Assembly: GCA_910586775.1 (NCBI GenBank) | Contig: CAJUJN010000007.1 | Span: forward strand, 35,334 to 99,333 | Source: an uncultured Acetatifactor sp. | Lineage (GTDB): Bacteria > Bacillota > Clostridia > Lachnospirales > Lachnospiraceae | Direction: 5' to 3' | Length of the DNA stretch: 64,000 bases | Part shown: positions 41,973-51,061 of the stretch, piece by piece | How the letters are laid out: every line of letters begins with the position of its first letter | Numbering within the stretch: position 1 is the first letter of the stretch | Program-made: the position numbers and the translations under genes | The notes under the pieces: model-generated | The model's database searches: none | What the model saw: only the letters and a program-made list of their open reading frames with translations | What the model was told of the DNA's origin: nothing

Positions 41973-42139
41973 AAATTTCGGTTAATTCGGTTAAGAAATT
42001 TCAATAGCCAATTTAAAACAGCATCTGCTCCCCCGGCATCCTGGAGAATTTAGAGACACATTTCTCTTGCGGCCGAAAATTCTCTGCCTGTGACCGGGTA
42101 CCGGACGGGGCATATGCGGAATTATTAACAGGAGGGCGT

Positions 42140-44254
42140 ATGCAATTTTTACAGTTAGGCAGGGTAACATTGGAAGTCTCCGTTCTGACAGTCATGATTC
42201 TGCTGTTCATCCGGCTGCTGGAGAAACGGCTGGATCCGAATGTCAGATATTTTCTGTGGATTTTTGTTGCGCTGCGGATTCTCCTGCCTGTCAGGATAGA
42301 GGTCCTTCCGGAACTGTCCGCATTCGACATCGCAGGAATAAATACCGACGTGAGTGACGGTATGGAGACGGGCGACGGACATAAATCGGCTGATGAAAAC
42401 GGAACACATCAGAATGCAGCCGGCATAGAGTTTCCTGAAAAGAAAGTTGACGCGGGAAGCACAGTTCCTGAAAAAGAAGCATTCACTCATATGCTTTCGC
42501 TGCAAATCGGGAACGCAGAACCGTCAGTGCAGAACCGTTCTGCGGAAACAGACTTGGAAACAGACTTAACAACAGACTCCGGCTCCCCGAAAACGGAACT
42601 GTCAGAAACGGAACTGCCAGAGCAGCGGCCGTACGGTCAGCGGCTCCGCATGCTGTGGCTGTTCGGTGTCATAATCATGTCAGTCTATGTGGCAGCGAAC
42701 AATATAAAGCTGTGTATAATCCTGAAAAAACACCGCAGGAAAACAAATAGACATCCGGGCGGAATTCCGCTCTATCACATGCCTGGATACAATTGTCTGG
42801 CAGGCATTATCGCCCCGGCCATATATGTCGACATGGACAGCCTGAGAGATTCCGATGTAATAGAGCATGTTATTTTGCATGAAATCCAGCATTACAGAGC
42901 GGGGGATCATTTCTGGCAGCTTATCAGGGTAATCTGTCTTATCCTTCAGTGGCATAATCCTTTTGCATGGCTTGCCTACCGAGTCTCAAAGCGGGGATGT
43001 GAGCTGGCCTGTGATGCAAGAGTCATTCGGAATATGCCGCCGGAAGAAAGGTACCGGTACGGAGAAAGCCTGCTGACAGCGGCAGAATATGTCTGTATGC
43101 GTCCGGTTCCCATGGCAGCTTCAGCCGGAAGCAATAAAAGGTTCATGGAAAAGCGAATCAAAAGTATCGTTAAATATAAGCAGGGATATACTGCCGTTTT
43201 ATCCGTGGCTTTGTCTGTGATTTTGACAGGTGTAATGGGGATTTCCAGTTTTGCTGCCTGCACTGTCCGGGAAGAAATAAGATCTGCAGCAGCTCCGGGA
43301 AAAGGCCATCATTCCGTTCGGGACACTGATGCTGCGGCAACGAAAGCTCCGGGAGAAGAAAAAACGGCGAATGAAGCCGCGGAAGACTTTGTGGAGCTGG
43401 CGATAGAAGAACATTATATTACAAACACGGGCAATCTGAGCAATCTGTACTATATCGATGAAGAGAATGTATTATGGGGATGCGGCTCCAACGAGCACGG
43501 ACAGCTGGGCCTGGGGATAACGGATGATGATTTTCATATTGATATGGTAAAAATAGCTGACAATGTAATCCATGTGGATTACTCCGAATATGGATTTGTA
43601 ATCTGGCTGACAGAGGAGCATAAGCTGTACGGAATGGGAAACGGCGAATACGGTGCGCTTCCGCGATATGAGAGGGAGGAATGGATGAAGCATGTCAGCC
43701 GGGTGCCCCATCACGTAGTAAGTCCATGCCTGCTGATGGAGGACGTCATATATGCCCGCTGCGGCCGGAGTGATGTGGCATGCTTGAAGGAAGACGCTTC
43801 CGTATGGATTTTCGGAACGGTCGGCTATGCGGATGGCGCCTTTTATCCTTATCCAAGAAAAGTGCTTGAAGATGCCGTTTTGGTAACGGGCGGAGCCTAC
43901 AACCATGCGGCTTTGCTCAGCGACGGAAGCCTGTGGACCTGGGGCAATAATTACGCAGGAAACTGCGGAATAGACGGTGCGATTATTCCGGCTCCGACAA
44001 AGGTTGCGGAGGATGTGGCCATGGTTTGGACGGGGAGCACAAAGTACAACGTTGGCTGTACGGATATCCTGGAATATGAAGACATTTATGAGCCGCCTAT
44101 GGAAAATACGATTATTCGAAAAAAAGACGGCTCCTGTTATATATGCGGTGCAAATGTGGGAACGGAAGAAAAGGTATTGCTGATTTATTATGAGGTCGCC
44201 GGATACCGGATGGTCTGCACAAGCGAGTTCCTTCCATATAAATGGGAACAGTAA
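42140..44254 (+). CDS. BlaR1-like M56 metallopeptidase with RCC1-like repeat domain
   Basis: 704 residues. Membrane helices occur near 1-20, 30-50, 172-190 and 350-375. The zinc site is H247-E-I-Q-H251 in VILHEIQHYRAGDHFW, inside the M56 domain. A polar low-complexity loop (about 75-160) separates helices 2 and 3. The extracellular part lacks a penicillin-binding sensor. Instead, from about 435, it has RCC1/BNR-like beta-propeller repeats: LWGCGSNEHGQLGLG, LYGMGNGEYGALP, VWIFGTVGYADG and LWTWGNNYAGNCG. It presumably senses something other than a beta-lactam and cleaves or triggers loss of the upstream BlaI. AGGAGGGCGT precedes the ATG. Confidence 0.85.
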   Translation: MQFLQLGRVTLEVSVLTVMILLFIRLLEKRLDPNVRYFLWIFVALRILLPVRIEVLPELSAFDIAGINTDVSDGMETGDGHKSADENGTHQNAAGIEFPEKKVDAGSTVPEKEAFTHMLSLQIGNAEPSVQNRSAETDLETDLTTDSGSPKTELSETELPEQRPYGQRLRMLWLFGVIIMSVYVAANNIKLCIILKKHRRKTNRHPGGIPLYHMPGYNCLAGIIAPAIYVDMDSLRDSDVIEHVILHEIQHYRAGDHFWQLIRVICLILQWHNPFAWLAYRVSKRGCELACDARVIRNMPPEERYRYGESLLTAAEYVCMRPVPMAASAGSNKRFMEKRIKSIVKYKQGYTAVLSVALSVILTGVMGISSFAACTVREEIRSAAAPGKGHHSVRDTDAAATKAPGEEKTANEAAEDFVELAIEEHYITNTGNLSNLYYIDEENVLWGCGSNEHGQLGLGITDDDFHIDMVKIADNVIHVDYSEYGFVIWLTEEHKLYGMGNGEYGALPRYEREEWMKHVSRVPHHVVSPCLLMEDVIYARCGRSDVACLKEDASVWIFGTVGYADGAFYPYPRKVLEDAVLVTGGAYNHAALLSDGSLWTWGNNYAGNCGIDGAIIPAPTKVAEDVAMVWTGSTKYNVGCTDILEYEDIYEPPMENTIIRKKDGSCYICGANVGTEEKVLLIYYEVAGYRMVCTSEFLPYKWEQ

Positions 44255-44316
44255 AAGAAAAGGGTGCAGATATATATGTGTCAGATATTAATTTGTACAA
44301 TTATACAGGAAAATGC

Positions 44317-44344
44317 TTGAAATGTATGGGGCTTATGGTATAAT
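44317..44344 (+). promoter_or_regulatory. fucI promoter
   Basis: TTGAAA (44317-44322), a 16-bp spacer and TATAAT (44339-44344). The start would fall at the left edge of the inverted repeat at 44351, giving a leader of about 210 bases. Confidence 0.65.
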
Positions 44345-44350
44345 GTGACT

Positions 44351-44450
44351 ATACTCGTGAGCGCATTCATTTGCCGCTTTCTGTCCTGTTTAAGCAGAAG
44401 CGCTCACTCGTTATACATTTACGTTGGCAAATGTTATTGAGCGCGAGTAT
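44351..44450. repeat. inverted repeat region in the fucI leader
   Basis: GTGAGCGC (44357-44364) pairs with GCGCTCAC (44400-44407), and a third TGAGCGC lies at 44438. The outer ends ATACTCG...CATTTGCC and GGCAAATG...CGAGTAT also mirror each other. It may be a regulator binding region or mRNA structure; no family site is recognised. Confidence 0.55.
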
Positions 44451-44559
44451 GTATTCCAAGCAGAGCGCAGTTGAATGGCCGGAGTTCAGGTATACATTCT
44501 GCACTTCGGTGAAAGGCAGCTTGGCATTATCATTCTATATTTACAGGAGGAACATTATA

Positions 44560-46353
44560 ATGGCAGAGAACAGGTTGATTGGCGATTACCCGGTGATTGG
44601 TATCCGCCCCACCATTGACGGCAGAAGAGGTGCTCTGAAAGTGCGCGAGTCTCTGGAGGACCAGACCATGAACATGGCTAAGGCAGCTGCAGCTCTCTTC
44701 GAAGAGAACCTGCGCTACTCCAACGGAGAGCCGGTGAAGGTCGTAATCGCGGATACTACCATCGGGCGTGTGGGCGAGACTGCCGCATGTGCGGACAAGT
44801 TCCGCAAAGCCGGCGTGGATATCACTCTGACAGTTACACCCTGTTGGTGTTACGGGGCAGAGACCATGGATATGGATCCCAATACCATCAAGGGCGTGTG
44901 GGGCTTCAACGGCACGGAGCGTCCGGGCGCAGTGTATCTGGCATCCGTATTGGCAACCCATGCCCAGAAGGGATTACCCGCGTTCGGCATCTACGGACAT
45001 GACGTACAGGAAGCGGACGATACATCCATTCCTGAAGATGTGAAGGAGAAGCTGCTTCGCTTCGGACGCGCTGCAGTGGCAGTGGCCACCATGCGCGGCA
45101 AATCCTATCTGCAGATCGGCTCTATCTGCATGGGTATCGGCGGCTCTATCATTGATTCCGCCTTTATCGAGGATTATCTCGGCATGCGTGTGGAGTCTGT
45201 TGACGAGGTGGAAATCATCCGCCGTATGACAGAGGGCATTTACGACCAGAAGGAATATGAGAAAGCCCTTGCCTGGGTAAAGGAAAACTGCAGGGAAGGC
45301 TTCGACAAGAATCCGGAATCGCTCCAGAAGACCAGAGAGCAGAAGGATCAGGACTGGGAGTTTGTAGTCAAGATGATGTGCATTATCAAAGACCTGATGA
45401 ACGGCAACAAGAACCTGCCCGAAGGACGCGAGGAAGAGATGGTGGGACACAACGCCATTGCAGCCGGCTTCCAGGGACAGAGACAGTGGACGGACTTCTA
45501 TCCCAACTGCGACTTCCCTGAGGCAATGCTCAATACCTCTTTTGACTGGAACGGCGCAAGGGAGCCTTACATTCTGGCGACGGAAAACGATACCCTGAAC
45601 GGACTGGGCATGCTGTTCATGAAGCTGCTGACCAACCGTGCCCAGATTTTTGCGGACGTGCGTACTTACTGGAGCCCTGAGGCAGTGAAGAAGGCTACCG
45701 GCTATGATTTGGAAGGCGTTGCAAAGCAGGCAGGCGGCTTTATCCATCTGATCAACTCCGGCGCGGCATGTCTGGATGCCAACGGACAGGCAAAAGATGC
45801 GCAGGGCAACGCGGTTATGAAGCCCTGGTATGAGGTGACAGAGGCAGACCAGAAGGCAATCATGGAAGCCACTACCTGGAACTATGCCGACTGCGGTTAC
45901 TTCCGCGGCGGCGGATTCTCCTCCCGCTTCGTGACGGAAGCAGAGATGCCTGCTACCATGATCCGTCTGAACCTGGTGAAAGGACTTGGTCCCGTGCTGC
46001 AGATTGCAGAAGGATGGACGCTTCATCTTCCCGATGAGGTGACGGATATCCTGTGGAAGCGCACCGACTATACATGGCCCTGCACCTGGTTTGCGCCCAG
46101 GACTACCGGAAAGGGCGCTTTTAAGACAGCTTATGACGTAATGAATAACTGGGGTGCAAACCACGGTGCTATCAGCTACGGCCACATCGGCGCCGATCTG
46201 ATTACCATGTGCTCCATGCTCCGCATTCCCGTATGCATGCACAATGTGGATGAGGACAGGATATTCCGTCCCGCAGCATGGAATGCCTTCGGCATGGATA
46301 AGGAAGGCCAGGACTACCGCGCATGTGCGGCGTATGGCCCCATGTATAAGTAA
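44560..46353 (+). CDS. fucI: L-fucose isomerase
   Basis: 597 residues from ATG 44560, eight bases after AGGAGG. GDYPVIGIRPTIDGRRGALK opens it; YGAETMDMDPNTIKGVWGFN, CDFPEAMLNTSFDWNGAREP, VKGLGPVLQIAEGW and DRIFRPAAWNAFGMD are FucI hallmarks. It converts L-fucose to L-fuculose (also D-arabinose to D-ribulose) with Mn. Host mucin fucose is a common carbon source for gut Clostridia. No fuculokinase, aldolase or transporter is adjacent, so the rest of the pathway is elsewhere. A terminator follows. Confidence 0.96.
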   Translation: MAENRLIGDYPVIGIRPTIDGRRGALKVRESLEDQTMNMAKAAAALFEENLRYSNGEPVKVVIADTTIGRVGETAACADKFRKAGVDITLTVTPCWCYGAETMDMDPNTIKGVWGFNGTERPGAVYLASVLATHAQKGLPAFGIYGHDVQEADDTSIPEDVKEKLLRFGRAAVAVATMRGKSYLQIGSICMGIGGSIIDSAFIEDYLGMRVESVDEVEIIRRMTEGIYDQKEYEKALAWVKENCREGFDKNPESLQKTREQKDQDWEFVVKMMCIIKDLMNGNKNLPEGREEEMVGHNAIAAGFQGQRQWTDFYPNCDFPEAMLNTSFDWNGAREPYILATENDTLNGLGMLFMKLLTNRAQIFADVRTYWSPEAVKKATGYDLEGVAKQAGGFIHLINSGAACLDANGQAKDAQGNAVMKPWYEVTEADQKAIMEATTWNYADCGYFRGGGFSSRFVTEAEMPATMIRLNLVKGLGPVLQIAEGWTLHLPDEVTDILWKRTDYTWPCTWFAPRTTGKGAFKTAYDVMNNWGANHGAISYGHIGADLITMCSMLRIPVCMHNVDEDRIFRPAAWNAFGMDKEGQDYRACAAYGPMYK

Positions 46354-46378
46354 ACAGTAAGCAGATTTGATTTTTATG

Positions 46379-46430
46379 TAAGCCGGATAGAATTTGGGCT
46401 ATTGGGTTATCAGATTCTTTATCCGGCTTA
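46379..46430 (+). terminator. terminator after fucI
   Basis: TAAGCCGGATA (46379-46389) pairs perfectly with TATCCGGCTTA (46420-46430) across a 30-base loop; TTTAT follows. Confidence 0.65.
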
Positions 46431-46598
46431 TTTATGAGTAGTTTGAGCCAAAAATAATATGCTGCTTTTGAATGCTTGCGGGCTACCCGGCAATTCCTGC
46501 TTAAAATATCTTACATACCTGTATGAGATTTCGTAATTTTCTATCTGTAGAATTTCTATAAAAACGATATAAAAACACCATAAAAACAAAAGAAATGC

Positions 46599-46627
46599 TT
46601 GCCTGGAAGCAGAATCTGATATATAAT
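46599..46627 (+). promoter_or_regulatory. zapA promoter
   Basis: TTGCCT (46599-46604), a 17-bp spacer and TATAAT (46622-46627), about 45 bases before the zapA start. Nothing else notable lies in 46431-46598, which is A+T-rich. Confidence 0.7.
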
Positions 46628-46673
46628 AGACAGGTCACAAAAAATCTGCTTTTACAAAGGAGGTTGGCGGCAT

Positions 46674-47081
46674 ATGGCACCGTCTTCCAAGACAGATACA
46701 GAAGTAATCATTGGCGGCAAGGTTTTTACCTTAAGCGGATATGAGAGTGAAGAGTACCTTCAAAAAGTTGCATCTTATATCAACAATAAGGTGAATGAAT
46801 ACAGTAAGCTGGATAATTTCCGCAGACAGCCAATGGACACGCAGAGTGTTTTGCTCCAGTTAAATATCGCGGATGATTATTTTAAGGCAAAGAAGCAGAT
46901 TTCGGACTTGGAAGAGGAGCTTCAGGGAAAGGAAAATGAGCTTTACGATTTAAAACATGAACTGATATCCACCCAGATGAAGCTGGAAAGTTCTGAGGAC
47001 CAGGTGAAGGCGCTGCAGAAGGCGCAAAATGAAGATGCAAAGGAAATTGTGCGTCTGGAAACAGAGTTGAAGAAAAAGTAA
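46674..47081 (+). CDS. zapA: cell division protein ZapA-like
   Basis: 135 residues. The N-terminal ZapA domain (EVIIGGKVFTLSGYESEEYL, VASYINNKVNEY) is followed by a long coiled coil (KKQISDLEEELQGKENELYD). ZapA cross-links FtsZ filaments at the division site. AAAGGAGG precedes the ATG. A terminator follows directly, so it is transcribed alone. Confidence 0.9.
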   Translation: MAPSSKTDTEVIIGGKVFTLSGYESEEYLQKVASYINNKVNEYSKLDNFRRQPMDTQSVLLQLNIADDYFKAKKQISDLEEELQGKENELYDLKHELISTQMKLESSEDQVKALQKAQNEDAKEIVRLETELKKK

Positions 47082-47085
47082 TATG

Positions 47086-47112
47086 GCTGTCCGTAGCCCG
47101 GGCAGCTTTTTT
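47086..47112 (+). terminator. terminator after zapA
   Basis: GCTGTCCG (47086-47093) pairs with CGGGCAGC (47099-47106), with one G-T pair, and TTTTTT follows. Confidence 0.85.
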
Positions 47113-47153
47113 GTATCATGAAGCCTGCACAGGCGGAAAGGCTTGAGGATTAT

Positions 47154-49520
47154 ATGGAAAAACACAGAAGAGCGGAACTGCTGTCCCCCGCCGGGAGTGA
47201 AGAAGGTTTTTATGGTGCCATTCGTGCCGGAGCAGATGCCGTCTACCTGGCGGGAGGTCGTTTCGGTGCCAGGGCGTATGCCGATAATTTCACGACGGAG
47301 TCACTTGTGGCATGCATTCGGTATGCCCATCTGTTGGGGCGGAAGATATATCTCGCCGTAAATACGCTCCTGAAAGAGCATGAGTTGGCTGAGCTGTACG
47401 ACTATCTGCTGCCTTTTTACGAGGCAGGGCTGGATGCCGTAATCGTACAGGACCTGGGAGTACTGCGTTTTATACGGGAACATTTTCCGAATCTGAAGCT
47501 TCATGTCAGCACCCAGATGACATTATGCAGCAGCTATGGGGCTGCGCTTTTGAAAAGTATGGGAGCAAGCCGCATTGTTCCCGCCAGGGAACTTGGCCTG
47601 CAGGAACTGAGTGCGATGAGACGGAATGCGGATGTCGAGATAGAAGCTTTTATCCATGGTGCCATGTGCTACTGTTATTCCGGCCAATGCCTGTTCAGCA
47701 GCATTCTGGGCGGCCGAAGCGGCAACAGGGGACGCTGCGCCCAGCCCTGCAGGCTGCCTTATTCTGTTAATGCCGGAGGCTCGATGCAGAAGGAATGCTA
47801 TCCCTTAAGCCTGAAGGACATGTGCACCATTGAACATATCCCTGCGCTGATTGGAGCGGGAATCGATTCCTTTAAAATTGAGGGACGAATGAAAAAGCCC
47901 GAATATACGGCGGGCGTGACAGCCGTATATCGGCGTTATGTAGATTTGTATTATAAGCTTCTGGAAGACAAAGGGGCAGAAGAAGCAGCCGCGGCATATT
48001 ATGTGGACAAGGCTGATCTGGAGTTGCTGCGGTCTCTGTATATCAGAAGCGGTATTCAGGACGGGTACTGTTTCAGACGTAACGGGCGGGAGATGGTCAC
48101 CCTGGAAAGCCCTGCCTACAGCGGAACCAACGAAAAGACATTGACGAAAATACGTGAGACATATATTGATAGCCGGGAGAAGCTTCCGGTCAGCGTAAGA
48201 GCGGTATTTCGGGTGGGCCAGCCTGCGGAAGTTACTTATACATGGGAGGGCAGGAACTGTCATATAACGGGCAATACCGTAGAACGTGCCGGAAAACAGC
48301 CTATCACGCCGGAAAATATCAGAAAGCAGCTTGGAAAGCTGGGAGACAGTATTTTCCGTATATGCGATATGAAAATCGCTGCGGATAAGGACAGTTTTTA
48401 TCCTTTAAAACAGATAAATGAGTTAAGACGGGCAGCCATCGCCGGATTGGAAGATGAGATTTTGTCTGCCCGGGGATATTCTGCCGTCTGTCCGGAAAAG
48501 AATGCGGAACCTGCGGCAGAAAGCCGATATACGCTTTCCGGTAGCGGAATTTCTGAAAGTCCTGCGGCTGCCATTAAAAAAGTTTCTGAAGGTCCCGTGG
48601 CTGCCATAAAAAAAGTCAGAGCCGGGCGCGCCGCGCCGGTGCCGAAATGTCTTGCCATTTCCGTATGTACACTTCCGCAGCTGAAAGCGATAGCAGACTG
48701 GTTTTCCGGAGAAAAAACGGACAGTCCGCTTCGCTTTTATATAGAGGGGGATTTATTCCTGCGTGAATCGCAGAATGTATTAGATATTTGTAAAAAAATG
48801 CCGGCGGAAAGCAGCTTTTATCTGGCACTGCCTTATATCCTCCGGGAAGCGGACAGACATTATCTGGAACAGCTTTCGTCCGCTATGCGGGAAAGCGGAA
48901 TTTTCCGGGGATTTCTCGTACGTTCCATGGATGGACTGGGGTTTGTCCAGGCGATAATGGAAGAAAAGTGTTCCATAGAAGAAAGACATTTCGGTGAAAA
49001 TCTGTGCTGTCGGACAGACGCCGGGGTATACGCCTGGAATCGGTGGGCTGGTCAGGAACTGTCATCTTATGCTGAGGGCTTCTGCATGCCTTATGAGTTA
49101 AGAGGAAGCGAACAGAGATTGCTGCCGGAGGAATTACCCTGCGAAAAAATCATCTACGGCAGAATCCCCATGATGCTGACGGCGAACTGTCTGTTACGCA
49201 CCTTCCGCCAGTGCCGGAAAGCCAAGTATGCGGATTCTCCGGCGGATTTGCGTAATAATAATGCAATACTCAAGGACAGATACCACAGAGAATTTCCGGT
49301 AGTTGTAAATTGTCTCCATTGTATGAATACTATATACAATACTGTCCCCCTTTCCCTGTACCAGTCAGTTCCCAAATGGAAAGAGTGTGTGGATTTGCGT
49401 ATGGATTTCACTCTGGAGCCTGCTGATGAAGTAAAGGCGCTTCTGGATTCCTTCCTGAAGGGCGCTCCCTTCCCTCTGAAAGAGTATACTACCGGTCATG
49501 AAAAGCGCGGAGTTGAGTAA
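47154..49520 (+). CDS. U32 family peptidase / RlhA-like protein
   Basis: About 788 residues from ATG 47154 (MEKHRRAELLSPAGSEEGFY), six bases after GAGG; ATG 47118 lies in the preceding terminator. The U32 signature EAFIHGAMCYCYSGQCLFSS and the cysteines of GNRGRCAQPCRLPY are clear, and KIEGRMKKPEYTAGVT follows. Members of this large form include the 23S rRNA hydroxylase RlhA; others are called collagenase-like proteases. A low-complexity insert (about 460-500) contains two copies of an ESP/AAIKKV unit. The C-terminal half is a DUF3656-like extension. The exact substrate is open. Confidence 0.87.
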   Translation: MEKHRRAELLSPAGSEEGFYGAIRAGADAVYLAGGRFGARAYADNFTTESLVACIRYAHLLGRKIYLAVNTLLKEHELAELYDYLLPFYEAGLDAVIVQDLGVLRFIREHFPNLKLHVSTQMTLCSSYGAALLKSMGASRIVPARELGLQELSAMRRNADVEIEAFIHGAMCYCYSGQCLFSSILGGRSGNRGRCAQPCRLPYSVNAGGSMQKECYPLSLKDMCTIEHIPALIGAGIDSFKIEGRMKKPEYTAGVTAVYRRYVDLYYKLLEDKGAEEAAAAYYVDKADLELLRSLYIRSGIQDGYCFRRNGREMVTLESPAYSGTNEKTLTKIRETYIDSREKLPVSVRAVFRVGQPAEVTYTWEGRNCHITGNTVERAGKQPITPENIRKQLGKLGDSIFRICDMKIAADKDSFYPLKQINELRRAAIAGLEDEILSARGYSAVCPEKNAEPAAESRYTLSGSGISESPAAAIKKVSEGPVAAIKKVRAGRAAPVPKCLAISVCTLPQLKAIADWFSGEKTDSPLRFYIEGDLFLRESQNVLDICKKMPAESSFYLALPYILREADRHYLEQLSSAMRESGIFRGFLVRSMDGLGFVQAIMEEKCSIEERHFGENLCCRTDAGVYAWNRWAGQELSSYAEGFCMPYELRGSEQRLLPEELPCEKIIYGRIPMMLTANCLLRTFRQCRKAKYADSPADLRNNNAILKDRYHREFPVVVNCLHCMNTIYNTVPLSLYQSVPKWKECVDLRMDFTLEPADEVKALLDSFLKGAPFPLKEYTTGHEKRGVE

Positions 49521-49589
49521 TGCAAATCATCCGTCGGCATTGGCTTAATACACCGATAATACCGACAACGGAAATAAAGGAATGATACT

Positions 49590-50915
49590 ATGCAGGAATA
49601 TGTTAAAGAACTATCAAAATATATCATAGCGGTACTGATGACAGTACATACTTTCTGCGGTTTTCTGTCCCTTTCAGACAGGATAGAGAAGAGCAGCTCG
49701 GTGCATGTGATTCAGAATATGCTTCTGTTTTCCATTCAGTTTCTCATGTTTATTAACCTTGCCCTGGTCACAAACGATATGCAGTACATCTTTTTCTATG
49801 TATTTGTACAGGCATTTCTGTTGGCAACCGCAGTAATGATACCGATTGTGTATGAAAAAGTAAACCGGCTTCTTTTAAACAACATGTGTATGCTGTTGGG
49901 AACCGGTATGTGCGTGATATCCAGGCTTTCTTTTAAAAAAGCCGTAAAGCAGTACATTATCGTGCTGATATCCCTGGCCATATCACTGTTTATTCCCTGG
50001 CTTCTCTCCAGGATACGCTTCCTGAAGAAACTGACCTGGGTTTACGCGGGTGTTGGTATTGTCATGCTCAGTGCAGTGCTGATACTGGGAGAGGTAACCC
50101 ATGGCTCCAAGCTTTCCTTTTCCCTATGGGGTGTAAGTTTTCAGCCATCGGAATTTGTCAAGATTATATTCGTTTTCTTTCTGGCAGGCGCATTATGGGA
50201 AAATACTACCTTCGCGAGAGTGGCGCTGACAGCCGTGCTTGCGGGAATCCATGTAGTGGTGCTGGTAGTATCGAAAGATTTGGGAAGTGCGCTAATTTTC
50301 TTTATCGGCTATGTCTTTGTAGTCTTTGCCGCTACCAGGAATTATCTTTATCTCCTGGCAGGGGCTGTCGGCGGAAGCGGAGCGGCCTGGGGGGCGTACC
50401 GGCTCTTTGCACATGTCAGGGACAGGGTGACTGCCTGGCAGAATCCCTGGACTTACATTGATTCCAAGGGCTATGCCATTACACAATCCCTGTTTGCCAT
50501 CGGGACCGGAAGCTGGTTCGGCATGGGGCTTTCCCGGGGAAATCCCACGGCAATTCCCTATGTGGAGGCGGATTTTATCTTTTCTTCGGTGTGTGAGGAG
50601 CTGGGAGTGATTTACGGCATCTGTGTTGTCCTGGTGACACTGTCCAGTTTTCTGGCAATGCTGAAGATTGCTTCCCTGATAAAGGACCGCTTCTACCAAC
50701 TGATTGTGTACGGAATCGGCATTATGTACATTTTTCAGATTTTCCTGACCATTGGAGGCGGTATCAAGCTGATTCCCCTGACTGGGGTGACACTGCCTTT
50801 TATCAGCTATGGCGGCAGTTCCGTAATGACTACCATGATTATGTTCTTCATTATTCAGGGAATCTACATCCGGCTGCAGGAAAACCGGCCCAAAAACGTC
50901 AAGAAAAATTCCTGA
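49590..50915 (+). CDS. FtsW/RodA/SpoVE-type SEDS glycosyltransferase
   Basis: 441 residues with about 12 membrane helices. GMGLSRGNPTAIPYVEADFI followed by FSSVCEELGVIYG and the end PLTGVTLPFISYGGSSVMTT are SEDS hallmarks. SEDS proteins polymerise peptidoglycan glycan strands with a cognate class B PBP. Such a PBP is encoded 146 bp downstream, so the two form a synthase pair. Whether it serves division, elongation or sporulation cannot be read. AAAGGAATG precedes the ATG. Confidence 0.93.
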   Translation: MQEYVKELSKYIIAVLMTVHTFCGFLSLSDRIEKSSSVHVIQNMLLFSIQFLMFINLALVTNDMQYIFFYVFVQAFLLATAVMIPIVYEKVNRLLLNNMCMLLGTGMCVISRLSFKKAVKQYIIVLISLAISLFIPWLLSRIRFLKKLTWVYAGVGIVMLSAVLILGEVTHGSKLSFSLWGVSFQPSEFVKIIFVFFLAGALWENTTFARVALTAVLAGIHVVVLVVSKDLGSALIFFIGYVFVVFAATRNYLYLLAGAVGGSGAAWGAYRLFAHVRDRVTAWQNPWTYIDSKGYAITQSLFAIGTGSWFGMGLSRGNPTAIPYVEADFIFSSVCEELGVIYGICVVLVTLSSFLAMLKIASLIKDRFYQLIVYGIGIMYIFQIFLTIGGGIKLIPLTGVTLPFISYGGSSVMTTMIMFFIIQGIYIRLQENRPKNVKKNS

Positions 50916-51061
50916 CAAATAATTTCGGGCAGCAAAATCAGACATTATGTCTGAACGGTACCCGGAAAAGCGGGGGAATCGGCAAAAGCAGATTCTGGAA
51001 AGCCACATGATAAGCAGTCTGAAGATTCCGAAAGGATATTGTATAATGAAAGGAGGACGTA

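Noticed and set aside
44974..46242. 422-codon minus-strand frame over fucI
   Set aside because: It is antisense to a full L-fucose isomerase, has no recognisable domain and no ribosome site.
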